Source: Cloeon dipterum
Taxonomy: Eukaryota > Arthropoda > Insecta > Ephemeroptera > Baetidae
Assembly: GCF_949628265.1 (NCBI RefSeq)
Contig: NC_088789.1
Location: 5,820,886 to 5,884,885 of the forward strand
Length of the DNA stretch: 64,000 bases
Reading direction: 5' to 3'
Every line of letters starts with the position of its first letter. Position 1 is the first letter of the stretch. The notes under the pieces were generated by a model. It was given only the letters and a program-made list of their open reading frames with translations, had not been told where the DNA came from and searched no databases. Of the stretch, positions 12,101 through 28,416 are shown piece by piece. Both the position numbers and the translations under genes were made by a program.

Positions 12101-15100
12101 GACGGCAAAAAATTAGAAAATTCAAATTCGCGATTAGCATAATTGTTTGGGAAATTATAGATTGTTAGATGTCGTGTAGAAAGTTGATGCTTCTCTTCAA
12201 ATAACTGCCCCTTCCTTCACTCTTAAAAGTGCGTGTCACTAATATTCCGCATTTTCCATCTTAAAAATGCATCGAACGGCCAAAATGCCTCTATCTGCAA
12301 TAGGAGGGGGTTCACCGCTAGAGCCACCACTTGCAGAAGTTTTGGTAGATGGCAGAAGATTGTAATTTAAGCGCATAGCTCCGGATTTTGAGCGTGTTCC
12401 AAAACGCATCTCGGAATTACGTCGTGACCAAACGGAAAGTAAAAGCATCTATATAATTTTGCCGTTAGAAGATTAATCATAAAATCGAGTTTATTATCCT
12501 TTTCAAGACCGAAACGCGATCCTCGCGGCGCGCGAGGTGAGAAGTTCAGTGTCGATTAGAAATATTCAGGGATTTTTCCCTCTAACAAATCTGGATTAGA
12601 AAAAGACGCATCCACGACTCTCAAGGTATGCTGCTTGAGTGGTCTTTTCTAATTGATTGCTTTTAAAAACCGCAAAAAATGCCGAAATCACGGCTCTATA
12701 TTTGCTGTAGCACATTGCGGAAACCCACCGCATATTACATCCGAACGGCCTTTCCTATAGGACAATAAATTGCGCAAAGCAATATAATCTCTATTTACAG
12801 GAGAGGTGGGACATAAAAAGGCGATTTCGCGGGCGTTTACATAATTAAGGTGCTTGTCCTTCTTGCACTCTCGGCGCGACGGCATTAATTATTATTATTC
12901 ACGAGCGGCTAGTGATCGAGCAGCGGGGGAAGCAGGCGAATAGGCAGGGGCGATCTAGGGAAAAAAACACTCGTAAAACAAAAATAAAATTCAGGGTCTT
13001 AGATATCAATTAATTATTATGTAATTCATTGAGAAGGAGAAGACAAAAAAGCCTTGGAACGGCTTTTATTTAGAGGTTGCTCACTTTTTGGCAGTTCCTT
13101 TTTCATTGGCTGCCATCATCAACACTGCTGAGCTCATTTGCATGCTGGCTCTGGCGGGAGTCAGGAGACGAAATAATAATAATATAAAGATAAAATATAT
13201 TCTATATCAAAAATACTTGGTGATTTCGGCAGACTTTTTTGAATTGGCATCTCACTTCATATTTCACTAATAAGATCTTGTTCTAATAACCCTCTCTATA
13301 TACAAATAAAACCATGCTTCATATATATCATATACACACTTCATTGTTAATTTGTCATTAAACCTCTGAATGAACCAGAAACCAGAACTCTAGAGCACTT
13401 CTCTTAACTAGAAAGATTTGAATTGTTTTGTTTTTGTCAATACGAGTAGAATTATGCTCTGCTAAACCTATATAATAACAAAATATTATGGAAAAAATGA
13501 TTTTCCTTATTATTGATGGGGTTTCAAAAGTATTTTACTCGTTTATCGCACAAATAATGTTTTGAACTGGAGCGTCCCGGCTACGAACATTGATGTACCT
13601 ATTTTTGTAATAAATTAATTATAAAACTGAGAGCATTAAGTTCAATAGAAAACACGGGAGACTTAAGTTTTGAATCTAATTAATAATTAACCTCGATCTA
13701 ATTAAATAATCGACGAGTCATCAAGAGTTGAAGCTTTTAAGCAATATAATATAAAAGAAAAAAGTTCAATTTGTCCGCTATTTTCTCCTGTAAATAACCG
13801 CTTTTTTAATGACTTAATATGAAAATTTCAATTCTATTGTAGATATTCCAATAAAGTCTTAAGTACTTGAGGAGATCATGTTTTCCTTCGAAATGTAATA
13901 TGTGCAGCCTCCTTTTGCTGTATAGTGAGCTATTAATTATCCATAACAGAGATATAAATTTTCTCTTTCCTCATTTTTATCAATTATGTCAAAGGGAAAA
14001 GAGGAAAGAATTAGAATTAGTTAATTATCGAGAACACCTAGAAAATATGCTCAATGAACTAGAAAATCAGGTGATTTGTTTGACTCGCGAGTCCGTTTGC
14101 CGCACACAAATAAAAGCTCACTATTATTTGCTAATCGCTTTTTTATGGCGTCTCTTTGCGGTAAAAGGGAAACTTGACGTGCAGCTATCAGTCATTTCTA
14201 ATAGCGCGTAGTGCTTACGGAATTTGGTTTAACTAGCCGCTGGAAAAAGGAGCTAGCGCTCTTGGACGAAGGCCGTCGCAGCTGTTTTGCTATGGCCAGA
14301 TTGAAAAGGTCATGGCAAAATAGCACTGCAGTGTACCACGCACCTGCCAAAATCGATCTTTACCTCCAGGCCGACCACTCTAATAAATTTTCGATTTCCC
14401 CCTCTGATCACAGATTCATCCACATAAAAAACTGCTGGGAATTTCTCACCGATCTCAGCTGCTAAATTCAAGCTTTTTCACAACAAATACAGTTTTTCTT
14501 TAGAGTTTTAGAATTTAAAAATATTACATTTAATAGATCGAGTGAGCAGAAGTTATAAAAATGTGTTTAAATTGAAGCAAACTTTAAGAAAGATTAAGAA
14601 AAAAAATTATGTGGATAAGCGTGATTAAAATTATTTTAAATGTATATAGTTGGACATAAACATTAAATTTAACCATGCATTGCCAAAAAAGAGTGGATAC
14701 AGTGTGACGCCGCCCATCATTTTATTATTTAGCTTTCTCGACTATTATTATAATCATTTCACCGCACTATCGAAACTATTCATCTCCGTGTATTTTATGA
14801 TCGGGCCACGGTTGAGCGTCGTGCCTGTTCGACCTTTGCCTTGCCGCGTGTGCGTGTTTGTAATGTAGCATAAAACTCGAATGAATGAAGTGCTGAAACT
14901 GATTGCTCCTCACGCACCCTTGAGCTGCCTGTATTTGCAAACACACACTTTTTCGTCGCACACAAACTCATACGTGTCAACCACATCTTTCTATAAATTA
15001 TGCAAAGATAGCGAACCGCTTTTCAAGGTGCATTATTCGCACTTTTGAATTTACAGGCGCACTCGAACGTAAAGTGGGGCAGTGCAAGCGAAAACCGCAA

Positions 15101-15664
15101 AAAGACAACGCAGCTTTTGAACGAGACCATTTTTAATCTGCTTAACAACTGAGCTGGCAAATCGAAAATTGGATCAGAAGCATGGCCATAATCGGCACAA
15201 TTATTGGAAACATGTATGTCATTCTAATATAGATTGCCAAATTGAAATGTGCAAATATATGCATCTCTGATTTCGCGCATAAAGTCCAATTGGTAAAAAA
15301 TCTTATTCAGGCGTTTCCAAATTTAATTTAAAATTGATGTTGAAGGTTTTACATCTAGGTCGTCAAACACTTAAATATTTAAGGTATAAATGCAATGGGG
15401 TTTTGTGAAACCTCTTTTTAACCATTAATTATTCAATAGAAAGTGATAAAATGCTGTAATAGTTAACAGTTTAACGACAAGGATTCTTGACTTGCAATGA
15501 GTGTGCATTGAATTTAAAATACTTCCAGATGATACGTTAAGTTGCTCTTGTTAAAGTAGGGGATATTTAATGTTAAAGTTAAAAGGCCACTTCTCCAACA
15601 GCAAGAAACCAAGCCGTATGGCTCGCATTTTGTTGATCATATATGCTTTACGTGCACTTTGAAA

Positions 15665-16000
15665 TGCTTTCCGACTCGCTATTTGCTGTTTTGCACATTT
15701 CCAACAAACGTGAATTAATTTCATGGGACGAATGAAAGACCCTGATGCGGGGGCAGTAACATTAGGTGGTCATATTCTGGACTGGGTTCCAAATTCAAAA
15801 TAATTTTTATTCCATTAATCCGAAATATGTACAGGTGTGATTTTGGAATACGTCGAAATATACAATTTATAAGTCACAAATAAAAACACTTCAATATCCC
15901 TCAATGAGGTACGTGCGCCCATGTTATTCATTCGCAATGTTATTGGGACGAGGAGTTTTCGCGAGTAATTCGTTACCCATCTAAAAAGAGGCGAACAAAT
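15665..16000. repeat. Dispersed repeat, copy 1
   Basis: This stretch aligns in order and orientation with 40621-40845. Shared blocks include ACTCGCTA, ATTAA followed by TTCAYGGGACGA, CAATGAGG, CCCATGTTATT, TTTTCGCGAGT and a later block reading ACCYATCT then AAAGAG. Copy 1 is longer, with about 100 extra bases between the GGGACGA and CAATGAGG blocks. No coding capacity, terminal repeats or target duplication is obvious. It is most likely an old non-autonomous transposable-element fragment. Confidence 0.6.
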
Positions 16001-19000
16001 AAAAAAATAAACAAAAAAGAGAAATAAAACCCCATATTTCAAGATTGCATGGTTATAAGTATTAATTTTGCTAAGCATTATTTATAATTTGAAAGCTAAA
16101 ATTAATATTAAAATTGGGAAAGTAAATTATTGGCATTCAAAGCATTAAATTGAAAGAATTTTACTTTTGAAAGATTCAAACCCACAAATTCACGGTAGCG
16201 CTTTATTTCGTGGATATTTTCAATATTATTCGACAAACACTTATGATCTCTTTGCGAAGAATGCCTTGATGAGATGCTTTTCATCACTGCTTGGTGTTGA
16301 TGTTCAAAAAGGAAAAGGTTAAAGGCACACTTGGAGTTGAATGCACGTGCCACCCAAACTGATAGTGCGGACATTTTGATAGATATTGCAACACCACAAG
16401 TGCATTAGTCATTTATCAGCGATCGGCGAACAAGGTGCTAATACGAGCCAAGTCAAGCGTGAAGGCGTCAAGAATCGCAAATTGAACGCACGAGTTAGAG
16501 CTACTCATCATCGTTACTTTGGACCTTTTCACGAGGAGATATGGAGTACAAAGTGAACAGAGCAAACGAACGTGTTAATGGGTGTTCTTCATATTCATAA
16601 CTGACAAGGAAAAGGTTCCCAAGGTAAATCTGTTGCTATTTGTAACTCTGTTTCTACCTTCAAAGGTAGATAATCGTGGCTTGCCTGCGATTATACAATT
16701 GTATACAGCAGTTTCTAATTAGATAGCCTCCTGTGCGAATTTGATTAAATGGTTCGGCTTCGCAGCCGTTGAAATCGACAGCGAAATATTAACGCGAGAA
16801 ATCGATGGGAACGGCCTTGGATCGGATTCTCTAATTGTAGCTGAAAAATAGGAAATAATTCGAAAAATCATAAAAGTATGAAATCGGAAATTTCAACGCT
16901 CGAAAAACCATTGCGGCCACGTGCAATAAATCCGAAGCATAAAATTGGTCAATTCTGCAGAGCCGAGAGAATTTCGTAGAGCTGGCAAAAAAGATTGATT
17001 GCGAAGGAAAAGGGTGGGCAGAAGGTCAAACGCAGTCGAGGATGCTTCCCGGTCCAGCAGCTTCTCCCCCGAACGGTTTCAATGTTGACCGCACAAAGGC
17101 CACACGCATTTTCCTCCGCTATAGAAAGGCATTAGGTAACTCGTGCGCGCCGCGCACACGTCACACGGGCGGGCGTTTGCATAATTAGTCAAAATATTGG
17201 AACGCTCGAGTGCAGCAGGGCCCATTAGGCAAATAGTGGAAGAGTTTGACATGATTTCCAGCTAATCTGGTGGTTTCTCGTCCCGCCAAGTGAGTGTTGT
17301 GTGTGCCAACTGAACACACTTGACACAAGGTCAGTGCAGGCCGTTTATCCGCCACCTGCGGAGAGGAAAGAAAGAAAAAATGAATTGGTGCGGGAACCGC
17401 ACGCAGACCGAGTGCGGCACTGACTCACTCGCTCGCACTTTCCACCTCACGCTCATAGGTATTTTCCGGTGACAGCTTTCTTTCCCCTGAAAGGTGCCTC
17501 TCCCCTGCATATTATTTCGTCAAGGAAAGCGCAATTTTATTGTGCGATCTCAAGGTCGGTTAAATGGAGTATACCTGCCGGACGACATTCGCTCTGTTCG
17601 AACTTGAACCTTCAATTTTGTGTGTGAGTGTTATTTGCACTTCCCGAAACGAAAGCCGCTGCGCAAACCGCTGGGATGAGAAATTTATTTTAGCAGCGTC
17701 ACCTTGGAGCTTACAGCTTACTGTGACATAATAGCCGTAGCCGCACGCACGTTGAATAATTCGCCAGAATCCGTTTTTCATTAACCTCATCGTCAATATA
17801 CTTAATGAACACCGTCTGTCAATTTAAGGTCAGGCTCCTCATAAATATTGGAGGCTCATTTCGGCGCTTTATTTTAATGACTGAGCCTATAGCTATATAC
17901 TGTGATATACTGTGTGGCTGCAGATATTTGTCAAATTATTGTTTATTGCTCAGCAGTCCATCGATTTCTAATTTTAATTTCAAGGAAAATTTCCGTTACT
18001 CTTTTGTTATTTAAATTGTGAGAAATCTTCAAGCCGCTGTGAGAGATAATGCTGTAGGTTTGGTGTGGGTGTTGGTGTGGGTGATGGTCTTGGCACCTCT
18101 GTAGCCTCACACGACAACGTGGCGAGCTAGTTTTTGCTACTGGTGCGGTTTTGGGACGATGTTGTCCATTTAATCTCTATTCTTTTACTTTTGATAAACT
18201 TTACTTTAACTGCGCTTTTTATTTCATTAAAAGTCAATTGCTAGTGTGAAGTTTTTGCATAAATAAAATCATCATTGGGGGTCGGAGTGCCTAACTATAA
18301 AATCACTGTACTTTTAACAACTTCTTCTTAAAATTCTTGTTGACTACCAGAGCGGGGTGAACAGACTGACAGATCCAGACACACATTGCAGCCCGAGGGC
18401 TCGTTCTAAAATGCCTTATAATATTTGCCTTCGCAGTACTTCTCTTCCTCTATTTCGTAATTCAATTATTTCTTATGAAATCGGTATGCCGAGCACATTA
18501 AATTTAGTATTTTAGTAGTGCAATGCGGTGTTGAAATGCATATTGGTCGATTTGATAAAAATATCCAGGCTGAATGATACGACAAAGCTTAGTCTATCCA
18601 CAAATTTGGTTCATCTTATCTGACTCCACTTTTTATTGATTTATTTTTTCTGATCGTCAAGTCCAAGAATTTACGCATGATCAGTACAAGACAAAACCTT
18701 AATCTTCAGCATTATACTGTTTGTTTTCGTAACGAGCCACAAAAGTACTAAATTTCGACAGCCCATAAAAAGCGAGATGTCTTCAACAAGCGCAGTAAAG
18801 CAGTAAAGTTATTTCACAGCGAGAAGCAGTGATAATTGCATAATAGCCCTCGTTATTGCAGGGCAGAGAAAACGCGTGCAGGAGAAGTCAATGCGCAAAC
18901 TGCAAATTAATTGCAATTAATTTTCAATATCACGATAACAAGGACCGCGTTTTCCGCACACGCGAGCTCCAAATTTTCGCAGAGAAAGAAGCACACGCCG

Positions 19001-19444
19001 AGGTCTCGTCGCTTTTGTTGTTTTCGCTTGAATCACGGCCATGCGTACACGTTTCATCTCTGTGTAAAAAGAAAAGTAAGCACACCTCAAATTGCATAAT
19101 GATAATAAAGCAACTCGGCCTCTTCGCGCTGGGACGACGAGAGCAACGTGCCGTTTGCCCGTCCCAACTATGAGGGGAAAACCAAATCGATGTTAAATAC
19201 AGCTATGTGTACAATTACTTTACCCGAGGAAACTGTATTTAATCGGGGCATCGGGGAATCTCACACGTAATTTATTTCTTAACTTTACACGTAACTTGCC
19301 CAGTGATGCATAACTGTAGTCTTAATTGCTGTCAATGCAGAGTGCAAAGTGCAACGGACTTATAAATCCGGATCCTGTGCTTAATTCACTAAACTGCATG
19401 TTTACTCAAATAAAAATGTTGTTTGACTTCTTTCAAAGGAGGTT

Positions 19445-19520
19445 GATGCACTCGAGGATTTCATGATATATTTCAGATGATATTATTAAATGCAGCTAAC
19501 TCTGTGTGTGTAGTGAACTA
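19445..19520. repeat. Possible relative of the 57-kb repeat
   Basis: The segment starting GATGCACTCGAGG, followed by a TTTCATGAT-type block and TTTCAGATGA, matches 57296-57330 in order (GATGCACTCGAGG, TTTATGAT, TTTCAGGTGA). A looser match continues into GCAGCT and a GTGTG-rich block in both places. The match abuts the inverted-repeat cluster at 57.0-57.55 kb, so it may be part of the same element family. Confidence 0.4.
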
Positions 19521-21164
19521 TATACAGATATGTTAATAGCTTACCGAGGTAGCACCAAATCAAAATTTGATCTGCAAACGAAAAAATGTCTGAAATATTT
19601 ATTTTCCTATGGGAGTAGCCATTGTAAAACTAATTTGTACAATTTAAGGTTTGTTCAATTTTCCTCATTTTTTTAATCAATTTTGGTTATGAATCGTTAA
19701 GTTTCAAAATAAAGAATTCTGTCAACGCTGAATTTTGTTTTCTGAAAATTTACTTATTTTCCATCTCATTTTAAGAAACAGTTAATTAAGAAAAACCACA
19801 AACATAATATCAAATCAAAAACAAATAACAAATGAAGCGTATTCACGTGTTAAAAATAAACTGCAATTACCAAATACCACGGTGCTAGGTGATTTGTATA
19901 CATTTTAATTGACAGACTGGGAAAGCGTCGTACATTTAAGTGATGCAAGCTCATGCGAATGCGAGCTTACTTTTAATTTTATCTCTCAAAACAAATGTAA
20001 ATATGTTCTGCCGAGGGTAAATTAAAAAAAGGCAAATGAAAAATACCAATTAAACTTTAAATGTTGTAGATATTTTGTGCCTACATAAAATAAAACTGCA
20101 GCAAGAATAAACAAATTGTATCAATTTTGCGTCCTGCTTCAAAACCAGTAACATGAAAATGCCAAGATGTCGAACTAATGACGGATACACACGCCAGCGT
20201 TTCCCCTGATAATGGTACAATTTTTGCAGGATGATAAAACCCTCAAGTGACTTCATTAATATAACGACGGCTGATAGTTTGTCAATAGAATGGCGTTGGA
20301 TGCGGAAAGGTTGCGGGTATTCAAGTATTTGTAATGAAGTCAAAAGGGTAGGTAAGAAATGCATTCGGGAAAGCGTCTAAGAATATATCAAGAGAGCCTT
20401 ATCTGAATGAAATATTAAAAGATCATCGCTTTAGGGTTTCAGTTACGCTAACTTACTGCAAAAATTTCATTGCGAAAAGACAAATTGCAAAAGTACAAAT
20501 TATTACATAACGAACAAAAAATTAGAGGAATAAAAATTATGTCTGTCAGTAGCAATCCTTTTGAATCACTTTTTGTTACAAAACGATTTAGGCCTTGCTA
20601 GGATCTAATTAAGGCCAATAAAAGTTTTAACACTCACTTTTTACAATGCACACAATAAAATTTTGCAGACGCTAATTTTTCTCTATTTCTCTATTTATAA
20701 AAAAATCAATTTCCCTCAGGATAATTTCCATTTGCTGAGATAGCCTTAGTTTTTTCATTAAAATGTGCCAAAATGAGTTATTTCTATTCACCGCTCTAAA
20801 TGCGGTGATTTATGGGCTCATCTATTCTGCTATTTTAAATGCAAATCCCCGCATTTTGCCTTCGATTGAAAAATAGCAGGAGGATCCGACCTCCGACCCG
20901 ATGCCATGGATTTTATTTTCTCGTCAATGCAAACATGAGCATGCGATGCGCCGGAGGCAAACCGGAATAAACTTGGAGCCAGCCTTGCATGTAGGCAGAC
21001 CCGCACGACCACTGGCTCATGCAGGTTGCCGAAATTTAATTTTCACGCTTGATGCGAGCGGTAAATGTGCACATCGGACTAATGAATGCACTAATGCAGG
21101 GTTTTCCGCACGTCGAGGATGCAATTCGCTCAGCTGATTTATGTGGGTCACGGCTGCATGATTA

Positions 21165-21187
21165 GTGTGTGTGTGTGTGTGTGTGTG
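21165..21187. repeat. (GT)n microsatellite
   Basis: An uninterrupted dinucleotide GT tract of 23 bases sits in a GC-richer island of the gene desert. Confidence 0.9.
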
Positions 21188-22929
21188 CTGCTCGTGACTC
21201 AGTTGCCGGCGAGATGAAGCGACTTGCAGCAGCACTACTTGCACACTCGCGATGCAAATTTGTATCGGAGCTAGCTAGGGGTGTGAAAAACAGCTGCTCG
21301 GTTGGTTTTTAGCACAAAGCCTTTACTCTCACGCGCTGTAAATGGATTTTGAATTTCATCCCACAGGCAAACTTTAATGGCTCTAATACAACTCGCGTAA
21401 AAATGGGATTCCCTTATTCCTTTCAAGACAGTTTATCGTAGCGGTGGATAGAAAAAAGGCATTAAAGAATTATTGAAAGTGGTTTTTAGTTGAAAGAGTA
21501 CAAAACTCAGTTCTTTCCTGCACGCACCCAAATATTAGCTCGTTAAGCTCGTTTATTTTGGAATTTACTGGTGTGATTTAAGGAAAATGAATAAATATGC
21601 GATATAAAGAGAAAATAATATATTTAAAAAATAATAAACTCTAAATTCCAAAACGCGTAGATTATTGTTGAGCCTAATTAATTAACAAACGTACTAGTTA
21701 TTATTTTTTGCCGGACAATTTATTTGTGTATAACTAAAAATTTACGGACGAAGTTTTCATTAAAATGCAATTTTTGCCCTTCGAAACACCTGCTGTGGTC
21801 TAGAAAATCGACTAAAAAACAATCTAAATAAGGCGCTCAAAAATTAAAGTTATAATAATCACAAGTGATTAATATAAGGAAAAACCGCGAAAAAAGTAAG
21901 TGAAGTCACTCTTCTTGCTGTTTCTCACGTCCCTGGAGCAGTCATAGAAATTATTATTGCCTGCGAGTAGATGAGCTCGAGATGAGATTTTCATTGCCAT
22001 TTCACCTAAGAACAAGCGGCTTCGATTGTTTGCAGAGCGTGCGGTATGCGCCGTGCGTATTTTGCGAATCTCTCTCACGTTCGACCCGATTAACCGCAAA
22101 GAACGCGCGGCCTTAACCCTAGAAACGACTACGAGACATGCACAAAAAGTCTTAAAAATATTGCGCTCGGCTTTTTACGCCTCCCTCTTATTTCTAAACC
22201 GGCCCATATTGCGTACATGCAAATGATCGAGATGATAAATTTTATAGCTTAACCAGTGGCCTTGCAATTTCACTGTAATGATGCGCTTGATGTTGAGCCA
22301 CAACGAGCAATTTTGGCTGAATCCACGCAAATTATCGATTTGAGGCGTGCATATACATAAATCAAAACCTCAGAACTTTCTAAGAGTTTTTATTGTGACA
22401 ACTAGTGGAGTGAAATTGATTGTAATACTAAAGCGTGGGCATTAAAACGTCTCCTTTTCACAATCGCAGTGATGCTAAAAACGTAAGAAACTAATTTGGA
22501 TTGCACTTAAATGAAGATGATTATTATTGTTGTTATTTAAATCACAAATTTCAATATGGATTTTTTGGTCAAAGACTGTGGGCTGTACGGAAATGCGAAT
22601 AATTGTAAATAATATTTTGAAGAAAAAATATTTTTAAACTGATTTATAAATTTTAAACTTTTATTTCATTGCACATATAAAAATATTAGGAGGTTTTTAT
22701 TGAAAATGCTCAAAGGAAATTTAATTAAAATAAAATTACCATGATTTTAAATCAGCTGAGAATAATAATTTTTTTTATTAAAACGACTTTGTTTTTGTTC
22801 CAAGTTTGTTCAAATGAAGGATGAAGGCGCCAGGCTTTTGGAACAGTCGCCCAGATATTATTCAAGTATGACTGACATTCAGAATTATTCACAATAGGTT
22901 TTTAGGTCCATTTCTATCTGATTTCAATT

Positions 22930-23148
22930 GGCTGCTCTTCTTCTCACGCACGTTCTCTTCAAGCTCCTTTAAATTTTCCCTCCAACATTGATTAAAGGGT
23001 TGAGTAGTTCTCGGCACGACTGCTTGAGTCTCAGCGCCACGATCTCGATTATTCCGAAGCACCGCCGTGCGTTTTCACGAGAAAAGGCAAAGATTGTGTG
23101 AATTACTCGTCGCAAAGTCACATTGTCGCTTCCACTACGTAAATTAAA
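22930..23148 (+). promoter_or_regulatory. Mortalin promoter-proximal region and 5' untranslated exon
   Basis: A GC-richer, non-coding stretch ends at a strong donor (TTAAA|GTAAGTACG, GT at 23149-23150). It can splice to the acceptor at 23425-23426 (TTGCAG), giving a second untranslated segment 23427-23465 that leads directly to the mortalin ATG. I see no TATA box, as expected for a housekeeping gene. The left boundary (transcription start) is a guess. Confidence 0.5.
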
Positions 23149-23465
23149 GTAAGTACGATCCACATTCATTTAATTTTATCACTTTTTCTCATAACTGATT
23201 GAAGCAAAAAGCATTGAAATTTGCGGCGGCTTAGTACACGTGATAATTTAGGGTCCTCGATTCCACACACAAACTTCTCTTGTTGAAAGGGAAACTGATC
23301 AATAATTTTGATGCCTATTTCGTTTATTTTGTCCTGAAGATTTTCCAGTATAGCTGAAGTCTACGTACATATGACTGCAATCATTTTTTCCAATTCTCCG
23401 TATTAAATATAATTTCTAACTTGCAGACTTTTCGAGAAATTTGTTGGCTCTTGCATCATCTCACA

Positions 23466-26710
<3,245 letters not shown>

Positions 26711-27003
26711 TTTGGCTACATTAGTGTAGTGTTCCGAACAATGGGCGAGCAGATGATGAGGGCCACCGTTTTGTTTTTGCGTAGCTGGTGTCCCTGGAAT
26801 CGAGATGCTTGAGTTTAGGCTAGTCCACATCACGGACTCAAGGAATCGATCATCATTATGGACTCAAATGCATTTCCTGTTACAATTATTTAACTCTTGT
26901 GAATGTTACTATTGCCATTTTTGTCCCATTGGTTGCAATATTTACGATCAATAGGAAGAGAAACAATTATTTTTATTTCCCTTCAAGTTTGTCCCTTCCT
27001 AGA

Positions 27004-27009
27004 AATAAA
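27004..27009 (+). terminator. Mortalin polyadenylation signal
   Basis: An AATAAA hexamer lies about 295 bases after the mortalin stop, giving a 3' UTR of roughly 0.3 kb. It is the first canonical hexamer downstream of the stop on this strand. Confidence 0.65.
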
Positions 27010-27106
27010 CATCAAGAATATGAAAACCAAATACTGGGGCTTTTACTGAATGAAAACTGCGTAATATATATTATCCTCTTATAAATTAGATCATTTCATT
27101 TGCTCA

Positions 27107-27112
27107 TTTATT
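27107..27112 (-). terminator. MED21 polyadenylation signal
   Basis: TTTATT on the plus strand is AATAAA on the minus strand, about 36 bases after the MED21 stop. It lies about 100 bases from the opposing mortalin signal, so the two transcripts end tail to tail and may overlap slightly. Confidence 0.6.
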
Positions 27113-27147
27113 CATAGATCATTGTTCATAAAGTCTTAAAACACAAG

Positions 27148-27871
27148 TCACTGTCCACTTGCTGGATCTAATGAAGCCATGTCCAGCTGGCACTGCACTA
27201 TGTCAGCAAGGGCCGCCTGAATTTGTTCCAACAATCCTTCCCCTCTTCTGACCACTTCCTGCAGTCTCTCAGCGGCTTCTTGGTTCTCCTGTTCTAGTCT
27301 CCTCAAGCTTGCCACCTATCAAAAATATAGTATAAGATTTTCTTCACTCCATTGATAGCACAATTTGTACCTGCACTTCCACGGAGTTGTCGTCACTTGG
27401 CAAGGAATCAATAAGAACGTCTATATCTTTGGCACAACGAGCCACGAGGGTGGCAAAGAGACTGGCATAATCTAAACCAATGAAAGTAATAAATTGCGAT
27501 TATTAAAGCAGTCCATAATTTTACTGTCAAACGCAAATCTATACCTTCGCCCTCTTGCTGCTGTGGCGTCTGCGAGCCACTGAATTTGCTTGGCGTTGCA
27601 GACTGTTGCAAAACGCCTATACTGTTGCAGAAATTTTCTGCTTGCTGAAAATTAATTTGGAAATCAACTTCAGGCTGTTCAAGCATCCATTTTTATTAAT
27701 TTGTTGTAAATTATAAGAACACCGCACGTTTCAACTGCAGTGATATAATATTATATGCATTCTCCTTTATTAAGAAACGAATACTTAGAAAATATTGTGC
27801 AGATAATGAGGCCATAATATTAATTTTACCTGATTAACCATGTCCTGAAGCTGTGTTAACCGGTCTGCCAT
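27148..27871 (-). CDS. MED21: Mediator complex subunit 21, complete
   Basis: MED21 is a small, essential subunit of the middle module of Mediator. It forms a helical heterodimer with MED7 and links activators to RNA polymerase II. Four exons, in transcript order, are 27871-27830, 27644-27545, 27471-27371 and 27315-27148, all GT-AG and in phase, giving 136 residues (human MED21 has 144). The N-terminus [14 protein letters not shown] is nearly the vertebrate MED21 start, and [10 protein letters not shown] and [13 protein letters not shown] are further family motifs. The C-terminal half is a predicted coiled coil ([20 protein letters not shown], then a [12 protein letters not shown] segment). 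The middle carries a short Gln/Ser/Pro-rich linker typical of insect orthologues. It is convergent with mortalin and divergent from the DENND2 gene. Confidence 0.95.
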
Positions 27872-28416
27872 TTTTGTAGGGTTGATTCTAAATGTTTTTA
27901 TTTACATACGTGGTGTGTTGGCGCACGCGTATTTCTATTTATGATTCTTTACATTGAATAAATATGAAAAGAATTTAGAGCTAGCAAGAAATTAGAGCAT
28001 GTAAGGCGATTCCAAGTGCTTCATATAAAATATATGTCAATCAACTACTCAGTTTTTACTCATTCCGACTCCAAAATGCAAAGTTTGATCCAATAAATTG
28101 AATTCTTTCAAGTAGGAGCTTAATATTTCTTGTACTTCTTTCCGTAAACCCCATTCATTCCTGCTGCTATGTTATCCATTCGTCCTTCGTGTTGAAGATG
28201 TTCGTTTTCTGCTCAGGCAAATGCGCCACCTGTCGCTTCCTCTCGCAAACGGTCTCGTGTAATTATTTTGTTTAGTTTTTGTAGCAGTTAGTGTGAGAGA
28301 GAGAATCCGTAAACAATGGAGGCAGGAAACTGAAGCGACTGCAGACAGTGTTACGCGAGTTTCCCAGTGTGGTGTTAGTCTGAAAACTCATTTGCACGTG
28401 CCGAAGAAGCTGAGCC
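27872..28416. promoter_or_regulatory. Shared upstream region of MED21 (-) and DENND2 (+)
   Basis: Only about 545 bases separate the MED21 start codon from the earliest plausible DENND2 start codon, so this interval must hold both promoters. The MED21 side is AT-rich. The DENND2 side (about 28190-28416) is GC-richer and would be transcribed as 5' untranslated sequence. No TATA box is evident on either side. Confidence 0.5.

Larger units (their letters stand above)
6128..22900. other. About 16.8 kb gene desert with GC-richer islands
   Basis: I found no exon chain on either strand. The sequence is AT-rich with intervals of higher GC at roughly 7.7-8.05, 10.4-11.7, 14.8-15.1, 16.9-17.5, 18.8-19.15 and 20.85-21.25 kb. 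Octamer-like and homeodomain-like AT cores recur in these, for example TTTGCATAATTAG near 17.18 kb. The islands do not code and could be enhancers or untranslated RNA exons; that is inference only. The stretch also holds one copy of a dispersed repeat (15.67-16.0 kb), a possible relative of the 57-kb repeat (19.44 kb), a (GT)n tract, and a weak coiled-coil-like exon candidate near 13.99-14.07 kb treated among the findings. Confidence 0.4.

Noticed and set aside
20050..20364. 104-codon minus-strand frame
   Set aside because: Hydrophobic mixed composition without domain, transposase motif or flanking repeats.
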